This document shows positions 1 to 7,368 of a stretch of 20,941 nt of DNA, piece after piece. Numbering within the stretch: position 1 is the stretch's first letter; each line of letters begins with the position of its first letter. Both the position numbers and the translations under genes were made by a program. The notes under the pieces were generated by a model. It saw only the letters and a program-made list of their open reading frames with translations. It did no database searches and was not told the origin of the DNA. The DNA comes from Bacteroidota bacterium (lineage in GTDB: Bacteria > Bacteroidota > Bacteroidia > Bacteroidales > UBA932), in NCBI GenBank assembly GCA_017860395.1, contig JAGDMC010000016.1:1-20941 (forward strand), given 5' to 3'.

Positions 1-765
1 CTAATGAAAAAAGTAACCGGCGAGATAATCAAGACAAAAAACATTGAAGACATATATCATAAAACACTCATAACTTTTGGAATACCGGAATCTTCGCTTG
101 CAAAAATGATAGCCGGATGGGAAGACAACCTTCCCCCTGAAATTAAACTTGCATATCTCCCGGACCCTCTCACAGGAGTTAAACTTCGTCTTTCAAAATA
201 TGGAGGAAACATAAATGACTCTAAAAAAGCAATAAATGAGCATTTTGCCGCACTTAAAGACTTGCTTGGCAATGCAGTTTATGGTGAGGATAACGAGACT
301 CTGGAAAGTGTTATATTCCGTTTCCTGAAATCAAAATCAGCAACATTGTCAACTGCAGAATCATGCACAGGAGGTAAAATTGCATCAATGATTACATCTG
401 TTCCGGGTTCATCTTCGATTTTTGCCGGTGGTATAATTGCATACAGCAACGAAGTGAAAATAAAATCGCTTGGCGTTGATCCTGCTATTCTTGCCGAATC
501 CGGAGCTGTGAGTGAAGAGTGCGTTAGGGCAATGGCTCAGGGAGCAAGAAAAATATTCAATACGAGCTATGCTGTTGCTACCTCAGGTATTGCCGGTCCC
601 GACGGCGGCAGTGTGGAAAAACCGTCAGGCACTGTATGGATTGCAGTAGCCGGTCCGGATTTGACAGTGGCAAAAAAAGCTGTTTTCAATGGTGACCGAT
701 TACGAAATATTGACAGATTTTCATCTGAAACACTCAATTTTCTCAGGCTCAACCTTGGAATTTAG
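1..765 (+). CDS. cinA: CinA family protein, nicotinamide-nucleotide amidase domain (5'-partial)
   Basis: The reading frame is open from base 1, so the ATG at base 4 is probably internal and the gene starts upstream of the window. The visible 254 codons hold the CinA linker region (about residues 1-95 counted from the base-4 Met, with the typical GI-ES-LA and LP-KLAYLP patterns) and the complete C-terminal PncC domain (about 97-250). That domain shows AESCTGG at 118-124, GGIIAYSNEVK at 142-152 and SGIAGPDGG near 194-202. The PncC domain hydrolyses nicotinamide mononucleotide to nicotinate mononucleotide in pyridine-nucleotide salvage. Full-length CinA is about 415 residues with an N-terminal MoCF-like (molybdopterin-binding fold) pyrophosphatase domain; that domain would lie outside the window, so its presence is inferred from the linker. 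No terminator is visible after the stop. Confidence 0.93.
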   Translation, partial: LMKKVTGEIIKTKNIEDIYHKTLITFGIPESSLAKMIAGWEDNLPPEIKLAYLPDPLTGVKLRLSKYGGNINDSKKAINEHFAALKDLLGNAVYGEDNETLESVIFRFLKSKSATLSTAESCTGGKIASMITSVPGSSSIFAGGIIAYSNEVKIKSLGVDPAILAESGAVSEECVRAMAQGARKIFNTSYAVATSGIAGPDGGSVEKPSGTVWIAVAGPDLTVAKKAVFNGDRLRNIDRFSSETLNFLRLNLGI

Positions 766-786
766 CTCAAAACCTTAGTGTTTATA

Positions 787-794
787 TATATTTG
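787..794 (+). promoter_or_regulatory. Candidate Bacteroidota -7 box (TATATTTG) for the serine hydrolase gene
   Basis: This is an exact match to the TAnnTTTG -7 consensus of Bacteroidota. It would give a leader of roughly 65 nt before the ATG at 867. No TTG/TTTG -33 element stands at the expected 19-21 bp upstream, and the region is very AT-rich, so a chance match is possible. Confidence 0.3.
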
Positions 795-806
795 ATAATT
801 AGCATA

Positions 807-845
807 TATAACAATTAAGTTAACACTTATAACAATCATGTTACT
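807..845. repeat. Imperfect tandem direct repeat, 21-bp period
   Basis: Two copies begin with TATAACAAT, at 807-824 and 828-845, and agree at 14 of 18 positions. The 21-bp spacing equals two helical turns, as expected if a protein bound both on one face of the DNA. The repeat lies between the candidate -7 box and the serine hydrolase start. It could be an operator or just AT-rich coincidence. Confidence 0.35.
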
Positions 846-866
846 AATTTATATAAATATTTAATT

Positions 867-1976
867 ATGAATAAATTATATACATTTATCCTGATTTCTC
901 TAACAGTCATGCAATCTTGTACAGAAAACAAACAGTCAACAGAAGATATTGCAATGAACAGAATTGATTCATTATTCTTATCTCAATACCCTGCAAACGA
1001 ACCGGGGGCAGAAGTTTTAATTCTTAAAGGTGACTCCGTAATTTTTGAAAAGGGTTATGGAATAGCAGATATGGAAACCGGAACCCCTATTGATGAAAAT
1101 ACTTTTTTCAATATAGCTTCCGTATCTAAGCAGTTTTCAGGAGTAGCAGCAATGATGCTTGCAGAAGAAGGAAAGCTCTCTCTTGACGACAATGTAAAGA
1201 AATGGTTCCCGGAATTTAAAGCACCTTTTTTCAATAAGATCACATTAAGAAATCTGCTGTCCCATACATCCGGAATTCCGGATTCAAGAGACCGCAACGA
1301 CAGGAATTTTGTAATGACATCAACTGACGTTGAATCTTATTCCTATCTGAAGGATCTCGACACTCTTAATTTTGAACCCGGAACTTCTTACGAATACATG
1401 AATCCTACCTTTCAGCTGTTTTATACAATTATTGAAAAGGCATCCGGAATTAAGTTCGACACATTCATGAGGGAGAAAATATTCAATCCAGCCGGCATGA
1501 AAGAGGCAACTTATTTTGAAGCAGGAAAAGAAATTCCGAGAATGGCACACGGATACCTTCAAAATGCCAAAAACGGGAAATTTGACGAATTTGACTATGG
1601 TGAAGAGTCTTTTTTTGCAACTAAAGCAGATGGCGGTCTTTATACATCTGTCAGAGAATTTGCAGAATGGGAAAAAGCATTGAGAGACAACAGACTTATT
1701 TCTGAGGCAACGCTTAAAATGGCTCAGACACCCAAAATCAAAATTGCAGATATCCCTTACAATTCATACGGTTATGGGTGGTTCATCGAAGAAAAACCGG
1801 AATATCCTGTAAAAATATATCATACAGGGGATAATGGCGGATTTCAGATATATGCCGGGAGATATCCCGATCAAAAAATTCTCTATCTCATCTTTTCTAA
1901 CAGAAACGACAGAGACAGAGAATCTAATGCTCAAAAGATTGATGCAATCCTAAAAGAGGCAGGCATGTTAAAATAA
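867..1976 (+). CDS. Lipoprotein serine hydrolase, beta-lactamase class C / PBP4* family
   Basis: The 369-residue protein starts with a lipoprotein signal: a short basic N-terminus, a hydrophobic stretch, and a lipobox ending at Cys18 (VMQSC). It should therefore be anchored in the cell envelope. The class C beta-lactamase / D-Ala-D-Ala peptidase fold is marked by the SxxK motif SVSK at 85-88 (Ser85 nucleophile, Lys88 general base), the YxN motif YMN at 177-179, LLSHTSGIPD at 130-139, and an HTG triad at 319-321 replacing the usual KTG. Many such Bacteroidota proteins are esterases or D-amino-acid-peptide hydrolases rather than true beta-lactamases, so the substrate is unknown. The gene stands alone, 101 bp after cinA and converging on the SDR gene with a 10-bp gap. 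No terminator was seen between them. Confidence 0.9.
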   Translation: MNKLYTFILISLTVMQSCTENKQSTEDIAMNRIDSLFLSQYPANEPGAEVLILKGDSVIFEKGYGIADMETGTPIDENTFFNIASVSKQFSGVAAMMLAEEGKLSLDDNVKKWFPEFKAPFFNKITLRNLLSHTSGIPDSRDRNDRNFVMTSTDVESYSYLKDLDTLNFEPGTSYEYMNPTFQLFYTIIEKASGIKFDTFMREKIFNPAGMKEATYFEAGKEIPRMAHGYLQNAKNGKFDEFDYGEESFFATKADGGLYTSVREFAEWEKALRDNRLISEATLKMAQTPKIKIADIPYNSYGYGWFIEEKPEYPVKIYHTGDNGGFQIYAGRYPDQKILYLIFSNRNDRDRESNAQKIDAILKEAGMLK

Positions 1977-1986
1977 CCGGTCCCTC

Positions 1987-2745
1987 CTATTTCCTGTCAA
2001 TTATAGACACACCCGCCTGTGCTGTCGGCATTACAACAACATCGCTGATATTTACATGTGCGGGTGATTTTACTATAAATAAAATCACTTCAGCAATATC
2101 ACTTGCTGCTAATGGCGTAAATCCCTTGTATACAGATGCTGCTTTTTCCGCATCTCCTTTAAAACGTACGTTGGAAAATTCTGTTTCAACTGCGCCGGGA
2201 CATACCTGAGACACCCGGATATTGTATTTATGCAAATCCATCATCATTCCCCTGGAAAGTGCATCAACAGCGTGTTTGGAAGCACAATAGACGTTTCCGT
2301 TCGGATACACATCTTTCCCTGCAATAGACCCTATGTTTATTATTTGCCCGAACCCACGGCGTATCATGATATTGGAAACTATCTTTGAAACATAGAGTAA
2401 TCCCTTGACATTTGTATCAATCATTCTCTCCCAGTCATCAATAATTCCATTGTTTATCGGATTTAATCCAACCGCAAGACCTGCGTTATTCACCAGAACA
2501 TCTATCTCTCCCCAGGGAGAAGGCAGGTTGCCTAAATAGTGCTCTACCTGCGACAACTCTCTGACATCAAAACTTAGCGGCAGAACCTTTACTTTACAAG
2601 TAGTCTCGAGATTTTTCGCGAGTTTCGAAAGCAAAGCGACCCTTCTTCCCGTAATAATAAGATTATAACCCTCCTTTCCAAGCGCAAACGCAACAGCTTC
2701 TCCAATCCCCGAAGTTGCACCTGTTACTAAAGCAATTTTTGCCAT
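1987..2745 (-). CDS. Short-chain dehydrogenase/reductase, YdfG-like (3-hydroxy acid / L-allo-threonine dehydrogenase type)
   Basis: This is a classical 252-residue cytosolic SDR. It has the Rossmann glycine motif TGATSGIG at 8-15, NNAG at 86-89, catalytic Ser140, and YCASK with Tyr153 and Lys157. The basic residues at Arg34-Arg35 after the second strand suggest NADP(H) preference. The run DWERMIDTNVKGLLYVS, the VETEFSNVRFKGD segment and HVNISDVVVMPTAQ near the end resemble the YdfG subgroup, which oxidises serine, L-allo-threonine and other 3-hydroxy acids. The ATG lies 16 bp after the end of the dipeptidase pseudogene on the same strand, so the two were probably co-transcribed. Substrate assignment rests on subgroup resemblance only. 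Confidence 0.9.
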   Translation of the reverse strand: MAKIALVTGATSGIGEAVAFALGKEGYNLIITGRRVALLSKLAKNLETTCKVKVLPLSFDVRELSQVEHYLGNLPSPWGEIDVLVNNAGLAVGLNPINNGIIDDWERMIDTNVKGLLYVSKIVSNIMIRRGFGQIINIGSIAGKDVYPNGNVYCASKHAVDALSRGMMMDLHKYNIRVSQVCPGAVETEFSNVRFKGDAEKAASVYKGFTPLAASDIAEVILFIVKSPAHVNISDVVVMPTAQAGVSIIDRK

Positions 2746-2761
2746 AATTAATATTGTTTAA

Positions 2762-3573
2762 TTAATCCAAAAGTCTTAAAAAATTCTCTCCAAGAATAAG
2801 TTTAACATCATCGTCGGAATATCCTCTCATTTTAAGCTCCTGAGTGATTAACGGAAGTTTGTCCACCCCCTCCATTCCTTCAGGGGTCACCTCAATTCCG
2901 TCAGTGCAATTATCATCTCGTCTGTGAGATTTCGCGGATGGTCCGAAAGTGCCCTGCAGCAAGAGTGAGTAGCAACTACCGGGGCAACGGTGTATTTTAA
3001 TACGTCGTAAAACGCAGCGTCCGAAATATGAGACACATCAACCAGCATGCCCAGGCGATTCATCTCTTTTACCACTTCTATTCCAAAAGGGCTCAACCCG
3101 TTCCAGCGTTTTTCCTTTGTGGCACAGGAGTCACATATTTCATTATTTCCGGCATGGGTAAGAGTCATATACCTGACCCCCATATCGTAAAACAAACGTA
3201 AAAGGCTCAGATCCTTTTGAATGGGAGCACCATTTTCCATACCAAGAAAAACAGACATCAACCCCTGTTCCCTGTTATCAAGTGCATCTTCGGCACAAAG
3301 TGCAACAGCCACCTTGTCACTGTTTGCCTCAACAGCATCGTAAGTCCTGGCAATCATTTGCATAGCTCTTCTTGTAGCAGTGTCTGGCTCAAGAGTGTTG
3401 GAGGTATAAATTGCAAAGAAGGCAGCATCGAGACCGCCCTCTTTCATTCTTATAAAATCAAAATGCCCTTCCGCTCCTCTTTCTCCCAAATTGGCGTCGT
3501 CAAGAAGTCTTAACGGAGTATCGCAATGAGAATCAAGCACAAAGGCATCGTGATGTAGTTTTTTGTAGCTCAT
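2762..3573 (-). pseudogene. Membrane dipeptidase (peptidase family M19), disrupted by internal out-of-frame deletion
   Basis: The 5' portion (start 3573) encodes 228 residues of an M19 zinc dipeptidase with all five expected metal ligands: HxD at His16/Asp18, Glu113 in GMENG, His182 in DVSHIS, and His203 in VATHS. The substrate-binding Arg214 in HPRN is also present. The frame then ends in TGA at 2887-2889, a few codons after LTDEMIIALT. The family's C-terminus (DGIEVTPEGMEGV through GENFLRLLD) continues at once in another frame and stops at 2762. The bridging segment, which normally holds the QINF strand and the GSDFDG aspartate, is missing. I estimate roughly 100-130 residues, with a length not divisible by three. 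The joint lies near 2897-2903 (TCCGTCA, or TGACGGA on the coding strand). A working enzyme is unlikely. The alternatives are true decay or an assembly collapse. Confidence 0.88.
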
Positions 3574-3606
3574 ATTATCTTTATGAAAATTTTCATAAAG
3601 ATAATA
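3573..3606. promoter_or_regulatory. Perfect 34-bp AT-rich palindrome between the DUF2807 gene and the dipeptidase pseudogene
   Basis: Two 17-nt arms (TATTATCTTTATGAAAA and its exact complement) meet without a loop. The element ends on the first base of the dipeptidase start codon and begins 21 bp after the DUF2807 stop on the minus strand. As RNA it would form an AT-rich hairpin covering the leader just before the start codon. As DNA it could be a symmetric operator. Only 4 of 34 bases are G or C and no clean U-tract follows, so it is an atypical intrinsic terminator. Confidence 0.55.
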
Positions 3607-3627
3607 AAAAGAGACTCCAAAATTTTA

Positions 3628-4500
3628 TCAGTTCATTTTTTTGAATGAAGATCCAGTATTGGTTTCAAGATCCTTAATAACAGGATTCCCAATGTATCTT
3701 ACAGATGACCCTCCGGATACTTCTGCAGAGATGCTTTTGGACACGTTAACCTTCACATTGCCAACTCCGCTCACTTCCAGGCTCATATCGGCAACCAGAA
3801 ATTTTTCAGCTTCGAGTTGCGAAGCGCCGGACACTTCAACGGTTGCTGTAACGGAAGATCCGATAAATCTGGCATTTGCTGCGCCTGAAATAGAAATGTC
3901 AGCTTTTGCAGTTTTACCCGAATACTCCATTTTTACAGCACCGCTTGCACTAATGCTTAGATCCTGAATATCCTGAGCAATATTTGCTGTTGATGCTCCC
4001 GATAATTCATAATTTGCAGTTGTGGCTTTTCCTGTAAGATCAAATTTTGATGCTCCGCTGACTGTTATTTCTGAAAGGCCGGTATTTACAAACAGTCCTT
4101 CTGCTAAAACAGCTCCGCTAATATCTGCCTTAAATGAAGCAGGCGAAAAAGTACCGTTGGATTTTAATTTTGCAGCTCCGGAAAGGAAAAGTTTGTCAAG
4201 CTCCTTAATAGAGATTTTTACTTTAATGGGATCCATGTTTCTGGATAACTTTGAAGGCATTGAATTATCAAGTTTCAAATAAAGGACTCCACTGTTTACT
4301 TTTGCCTGAATGTATGGCATTACGTCATTTTCGGCTTCAATTTTAAGAGATTCAACACTGCTTTTTGTAAGCTCTATGTCGAAAACGCTTCCGGCACTTA
4401 TACCGGTATAATTTGCAACCGCGAAGTTTTTAGTAACAGGTTGGGCAAATACGGTCAATGCCAATGACATTACCGCGACTAAAGAAATTAGTTTTTTCAT
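3628..4500 (-). CDS. Secreted GIN-domain protein (DUF2807, putative adhesin-like beta-solenoid)
   Basis: The 290-residue protein begins with an Sec signal peptide (MKK, a hydrophobic run to about residue 18, then FAQ|P), so it is exported. The rest is a right-handed beta-solenoid of the 'head GIN domain' family. It carries nine Ser-Gly-(Ala/Gly/Val) turn motifs at about residues 107, 128, 148, 167, 186, 205, 224, 244 and 262, a period of 18-21 residues. In Bacteroidota this family is very often encoded directly after an ECF sigma/anti-sigma pair, as here, which suggests it is a target of that regulator. Its biochemical function is unknown and no catalytic residues stand out. The start ATG at 4500 gives the signal peptide its usual length. 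Confidence 0.9.
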   Translation of the reverse strand: MKKLISLVAVMSLALTVFAQPVTKNFAVANYTGISAGSVFDIELTKSSVESLKIEAENDVMPYIQAKVNSGVLYLKLDNSMPSKLSRNMDPIKVKISIKELDKLFLSGAAKLKSNGTFSPASFKADISGAVLAEGLFVNTGLSEITVSGASKFDLTGKATTANYELSGASTANIAQDIQDLSISASGAVKMEYSGKTAKADISISGAANARFIGSSVTATVEVSGASQLEAEKFLVADMSLEVSGVGNVKVNVSKSISAEVSGGSSVRYIGNPVIKDLETNTGSSFKKMN

Positions 4501-4537
4501 TGCTGATTATTTTTAAGTTTTTAATTTAATTATAGTT

Positions 4538-4551
4538 AATTATGCATAATT
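4538..4551. promoter_or_regulatory. Palindrome AATTATGCATAATT upstream of the DUF2807 gene
   Basis: This perfect 14-bp palindrome lies between the anti-sigma and DUF2807 genes. Its half AATTATGCA (minus strand, 4551-4543) starts the same distance before the DUF2807 ATG (43 bp) as an identical 9-mer before the sigma-factor ATG (5656-5648, 44 bp). It may be part of a promoter or operator shared by the two transcription units. The region is AT-rich, so confidence is low. Confidence 0.3.
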
Positions 4552-4556
4552 CCGTT

Positions 4557-5045
4557 TTAAATTTTTGTAAGAGCGGCAACATACTTTTCAAGACGCTCTA
4601 TGCCTTCAAGTTTTGGAACATAATAGCTTTTCATAAGCTCATCTTTTTCCTTTGGAGAAATTGAATCCGGCAACTGATCTTCAAAAGGTACAGACTCAAA
4701 TTCCAACTGTCCTAGCGTCGTTAGAACAGTATTCTGGTCGGAAGGATTCAGCAAAAGTGCCTGTTTTGTTATCTCTGTACTCTTATCTTTAATTAGCTGA
4801 GAATAAGACACACCGGGAGACTGCAATTCTGATTCATCTGTAACAACTAAAGGAACTGCTACCAGAAGGACTAATATTGCCGCTGCGGCAGCCCATATTG
4901 CCCTGTTCATTCGAATAACAGGTCTGTTGGCAACATGACTTGTCCTCCCTATTTTGTATAAAAATCTCTCTTTATGGCCCGGGATAAGATTCTCTTCCTC
5001 AAATCCCTTCCTGTTCTCATCAATAAAATCTTTAAGATTTTCCAT
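4557..5045 (-). CDS. Anti-sigma-factor-like single-pass membrane protein
   Basis: The 162-residue protein has a short cytoplasmic N-terminal part with the pattern F-E-x-GHKERF at about 15-28. That pattern is common in Bacteroidota proteins encoded beside ECF sigma factors. One membrane segment follows at about 49-68, rich in Ala, Val and Leu, and then an extracytoplasmic C-terminal region of about 90 residues. There is no HxxxCxxC zinc motif, so it is not a classical ZAS anti-sigma factor. The assignment rests on its layout and on lying 13 bp downstream of the ECF sigma gene in the same direction. The C-terminal region resembles nothing I recognise and could be the envelope sensor. Confidence 0.7.
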   Translation of the reverse strand: MENLKDFIDENRKGFEEENLIPGHKERFLYKIGRTSHVANRPVIRMNRAIWAAAAAILVLLVAVPLVVTDESELQSPGVSYSQLIKDKSTEITKQALLLNPSDQNTVLTTLGQLEFESVPFEDQLPDSISPKEKDELMKSYYVPKLEGIERLEKYVAALTKI

Positions 5046-5058
5046 TTCCCGTTAATTA

Positions 5059-5604
5059 TTAATTAATATTTCTATTACTTCTCTTTGATTCGAGAATTTC
5101 CACAATCCTTGCCTTACCTCTGATATACTGAGACCTTACGGATGCTTCCTTCAACCCTGTAATTTGAGCAATTTCCTCATAATCATAACCTTCAAAAAGC
5201 AAAAGAGAAAGTACAAGCCGATATCCCGAAGCAAGTGAGTTTAAAGCGTTTTTTACATCTTCAACAGAAATTCCTTTAAAACTATAGTTTTCAACATGCT
5301 CGTTTTCGATTACAGGATTTTTTAACTCTTCTGATTTATACATCCCCTCCTCTACCTTTCTTTTTCTGAGCCGGTCTATTGATAAATTTATACAAACTCT
5401 CTTTAGCCATGCATCCCGCTCCCGTATAGTATCAAAGTCTTCTCTGTCAAAATATTTAAGCAGAGTGTCGTGCATAATTTCTTCAGCCTCCATACTGTTG
5501 TTTAGAATCCGCAGACTGGTATAGAAAAGTCTTTTATGGCACTCTTCGTAAATGACTTCCTCCCTCGAAGGAGTTTTTATAAAGTTTTTAAAAAGCAGGT
5601 TCAT
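5059..5604 (-). CDS. RNA polymerase sigma-70 factor, ECF subfamily
   Basis: The 181-residue protein has the two-domain ECF layout. Sigma region 2 is at about 18-84, with AEEIMHDTLLKYF at 40-52 and the DNA-melting/recognition segment RDAWLKRVCINLSIDRLRKRK at about 63-83. Sigma region 4 is at about 113-170, with a helix-turn-helix in DYEEIAQITGLKEASVRSQYIRGK. It should direct RNA polymerase to envelope-response promoters when released by the adjacent membrane protein. It heads the minus-strand cluster sigma, anti-sigma, DUF2807. Its start lies 132 bp from the divergent pruA start, so the two share a control region. No -33/-7 promoter was found for it, which fits autoregulation by its own promoter type. 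Confidence 0.93.
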   Translation of the reverse strand: MNLLFKNFIKTPSREEVIYEECHKRLFYTSLRILNNSMEAEEIMHDTLLKYFDREDFDTIRERDAWLKRVCINLSIDRLRKRKVEEGMYKSEELKNPVIENEHVENYSFKGISVEDVKNALNSLASGYRLVLSLLLFEGYDYEEIAQITGLKEASVRSQYIRGKARIVEILESKRSNRNIN

Positions 5605-5684
5605 TTTTCAATTCTCTATCTTCTAAACGAAAGTTCATTTTGTTTGTTGCATAATTAATAAAAAATATTCCATTAATTAAGTCG

Positions 5685-5704
5685 TTTTGCATATTTTTGC
5701 ATAT
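5685..5704. repeat. Perfect tandem repeat, two copies of TTTTGCATAT
   Basis: Two adjacent identical 10-bp units occupy 5685-5694 and 5695-5704 in the sigma/pruA intergenic region. The period is one helical turn. The second unit overlaps the candidate pruA -7 box, so the repeat could be an operator for pruA or the sigma gene, or a slippage product. Confidence 0.6.
5692..5699 (+). promoter_or_regulatory. Candidate -7 box (TATTTTTG) for pruA
   Basis: This is an exact TAnnTTTG match placed 37 bp before the pruA ATG, which would give a leader of about 30 nt. No -33 TTG stands at the expected distance, so recognition may be weak or factor-dependent. Confidence 0.4.
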
Positions 5705-5736
5705 CGAAAATAAATAATAATATAAATATAACATTT

Positions 5737-7368
5737 ATGAATAATTCAATATATAATTTCCCACTGCCGGAGAATGAAACAATAAGAGAGTACCTTAAAG
5801 GAAGTGCGGACAGGGAAAAACTGGATGCGGAACTTAAGAAACAATCGGAAACTATTGTAGAAATTCCGCTTATTATCGGTGGCAAAGAGATATTCACAGG
5901 AAATACCGGCAAAGTAGTTATGCCTCATAATAAAAATAAGACTCTTGCAATTTACCACAAGGCCGGGGAGAAAGAGGTGAAAATGGCAATTGAGGCAGCA
6001 AAATCTGCACATAAAGTATGGTCCGACCTCAACTGGACAATAAGGGCATCGATAATGCTCAAGGTTGCAGAACTTATAACCACAAAATACCGGGCGGTGA
6101 TTAATGCATCAACGATGCTGGGACAAAGCAAAAATATTTATCAGGCAGAAATTGACGCAGTATGTGAGGCTGCAGATTTCCTGCGGTTTAATGTTGCATT
6201 TGCATCTGATATATATAAAAGTCAGCCTGTTTCCTCTTTCAACCAATTAAACAGAATGGAATACCGCGCACTTGAAGGGTTTGTATTTACTGTCAGTCCC
6301 TTCAATTTTACTTCAATTGCTTCAAATCTGAATCTGGCCCCTGTTATGATGGGTAATACAACAATATGGAAACCCGCAACTACTGCAATCTTGTCGAATT
6401 ACTATCTGATGAAGATTTTCTCAGAAGCAGGTATACCTGACGGCGTTGTAAACTTCTTGCCCGGAAGCGGAGCACTGATAGGAAAACACGTAATGGAGTC
6501 GAGGGACCTGGCTGGCATCCATTTTACCGGTTCCAATGCAACATTTAACTCTCTGTGGAAAGAGGTGGGAGAAAAACTTTCACAATATAAATCATACCCG
6601 AGGCTTGTTGGAGAGACTGGCGGAAAGGACTTTATTTTTGTGCATCCTTCCGCTGATTCAAAGGAGGTTGCAGCCGCTGCATTCAGCGGAGCATTTGAAT
6701 ATCAGGGACAAAAATGCTCTGCGGCATCCAGAATGTACGTTCCGTCTTCTCTGTGGAATGGGATAAAAAAGGAGATCACAGAGTTGTCGGATTCCTTTAA
6801 AATGGGAGATGTAAATGATTCTGACAATTTTATAAATGCTGTAATAGACGAAAGTTCTTTCGACAACATTGCTTCATATATCGATTATGCAAAGAATTCT
6901 CCTGAAGCGGAAATTATATTTGGCGGAGAATACGACAAGAGTATTGGGTATTTTGTAAAACCTACTCTTATCAAAACAACAAATCCCCATTTTAAATCGA
7001 TGGAAGAAGAGATATTCGGTCCCGTTCTCACAGTTTTTGTATATGAAGACAAAGAAATTAATGCCGCTCTTGATTATTGCGACAGCACATCTCCGTATGC
7101 CCTTACGGGAGCAGTCTTTGGAAGGGACAGAATAGCCGTTGCGGAAATTTGCAACAGACTCCGTTATGCAGCAGGAAATTTCTACATAAATGACAAACCC
7201 ACCGGAGCTGTTGTTGGCAAACAGCCTTTCGGCGGCTCAAGAGGTTCCGGAACCAATGACAAAGCGGGCGGAGAATTTAACCTTATACGGTGGGTAAGCC
7301 CCAGAACAGTTAAGGAGACATTCATTCCGCCTACTGACATCAGATATGGCTATATGAAATCAAACTGA
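5737..7368 (+). CDS. pruA: L-glutamate gamma-semialdehyde (1-pyrroline-5-carboxylate) dehydrogenase
   Basis: The 543-residue aldehyde dehydrogenase oxidises glutamate semialdehyde to glutamate with NAD+, the second step of proline (and arginine/ornithine) catabolism, in the cytoplasm. Visible family marks are the cofactor-binding SPFNFTSIASNL at 187-198, WKPA at 211-214, FTGS at 263-266, general-base Glu293 in LVGETGGKDF, nucleophile Cys327 in YQGQKCSAASR, and EEIFGPVL at 424-431. The C-terminus KQPFGGSRGSGTNDKAGG matches stand-alone P5C dehydrogenases of the roughly 540-residue type found in Bacteroidota and mitochondria. No proline dehydrogenase domain is fused and none is encoded nearby. 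The 3' end overlaps the convergent D-cysteine desulfhydrase gene by 19 bp. Confidence 0.96.
   Translation: MNNSIYNFPLPENETIREYLKGSADREKLDAELKKQSETIVEIPLIIGGKEIFTGNTGKVVMPHNKNKTLAIYHKAGEKEVKMAIEAAKSAHKVWSDLNWTIRASIMLKVAELITTKYRAVINASTMLGQSKNIYQAEIDAVCEAADFLRFNVAFASDIYKSQPVSSFNQLNRMEYRALEGFVFTVSPFNFTSIASNLNLAPVMMGNTTIWKPATTAILSNYYLMKIFSEAGIPDGVVNFLPGSGALIGKHVMESRDLAGIHFTGSNATFNSLWKEVGEKLSQYKSYPRLVGETGGKDFIFVHPSADSKEVAAAAFSGAFEYQGQKCSAASRMYVPSSLWNGIKKEITELSDSFKMGDVNDSDNFINAVIDESSFDNIASYIDYAKNSPEAEIIFGGEYDKSIGYFVKPTLIKTTNPHFKSMEEEIFGPVLTVFVYEDKEINAALDYCDSTSPYALTGAVFGRDRIAVAEICNRLRYAAGNFYINDKPTGAVVGKQPFGGSRGSGTNDKAGGEFNLIRWVSPRTVKETFIPPTDIRYGYMKSN

Noticed and set aside
867..1976. Calling the serine hydrolase a beta-lactamase resistance gene
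   Set aside because: The SxxK, YxN and HTG motifs only define the broad fold. HTG in place of KTG and the lipoprotein layout fit esterase or peptidase members equally well.
3641..4282. Open frames on the plus strand (3641-3967 and 4022-4282) opposite the DUF2807 gene
   Set aside because: They mirror the repetitive SGA codons of the solenoid gene, have no start context, and encode nothing recognisable.
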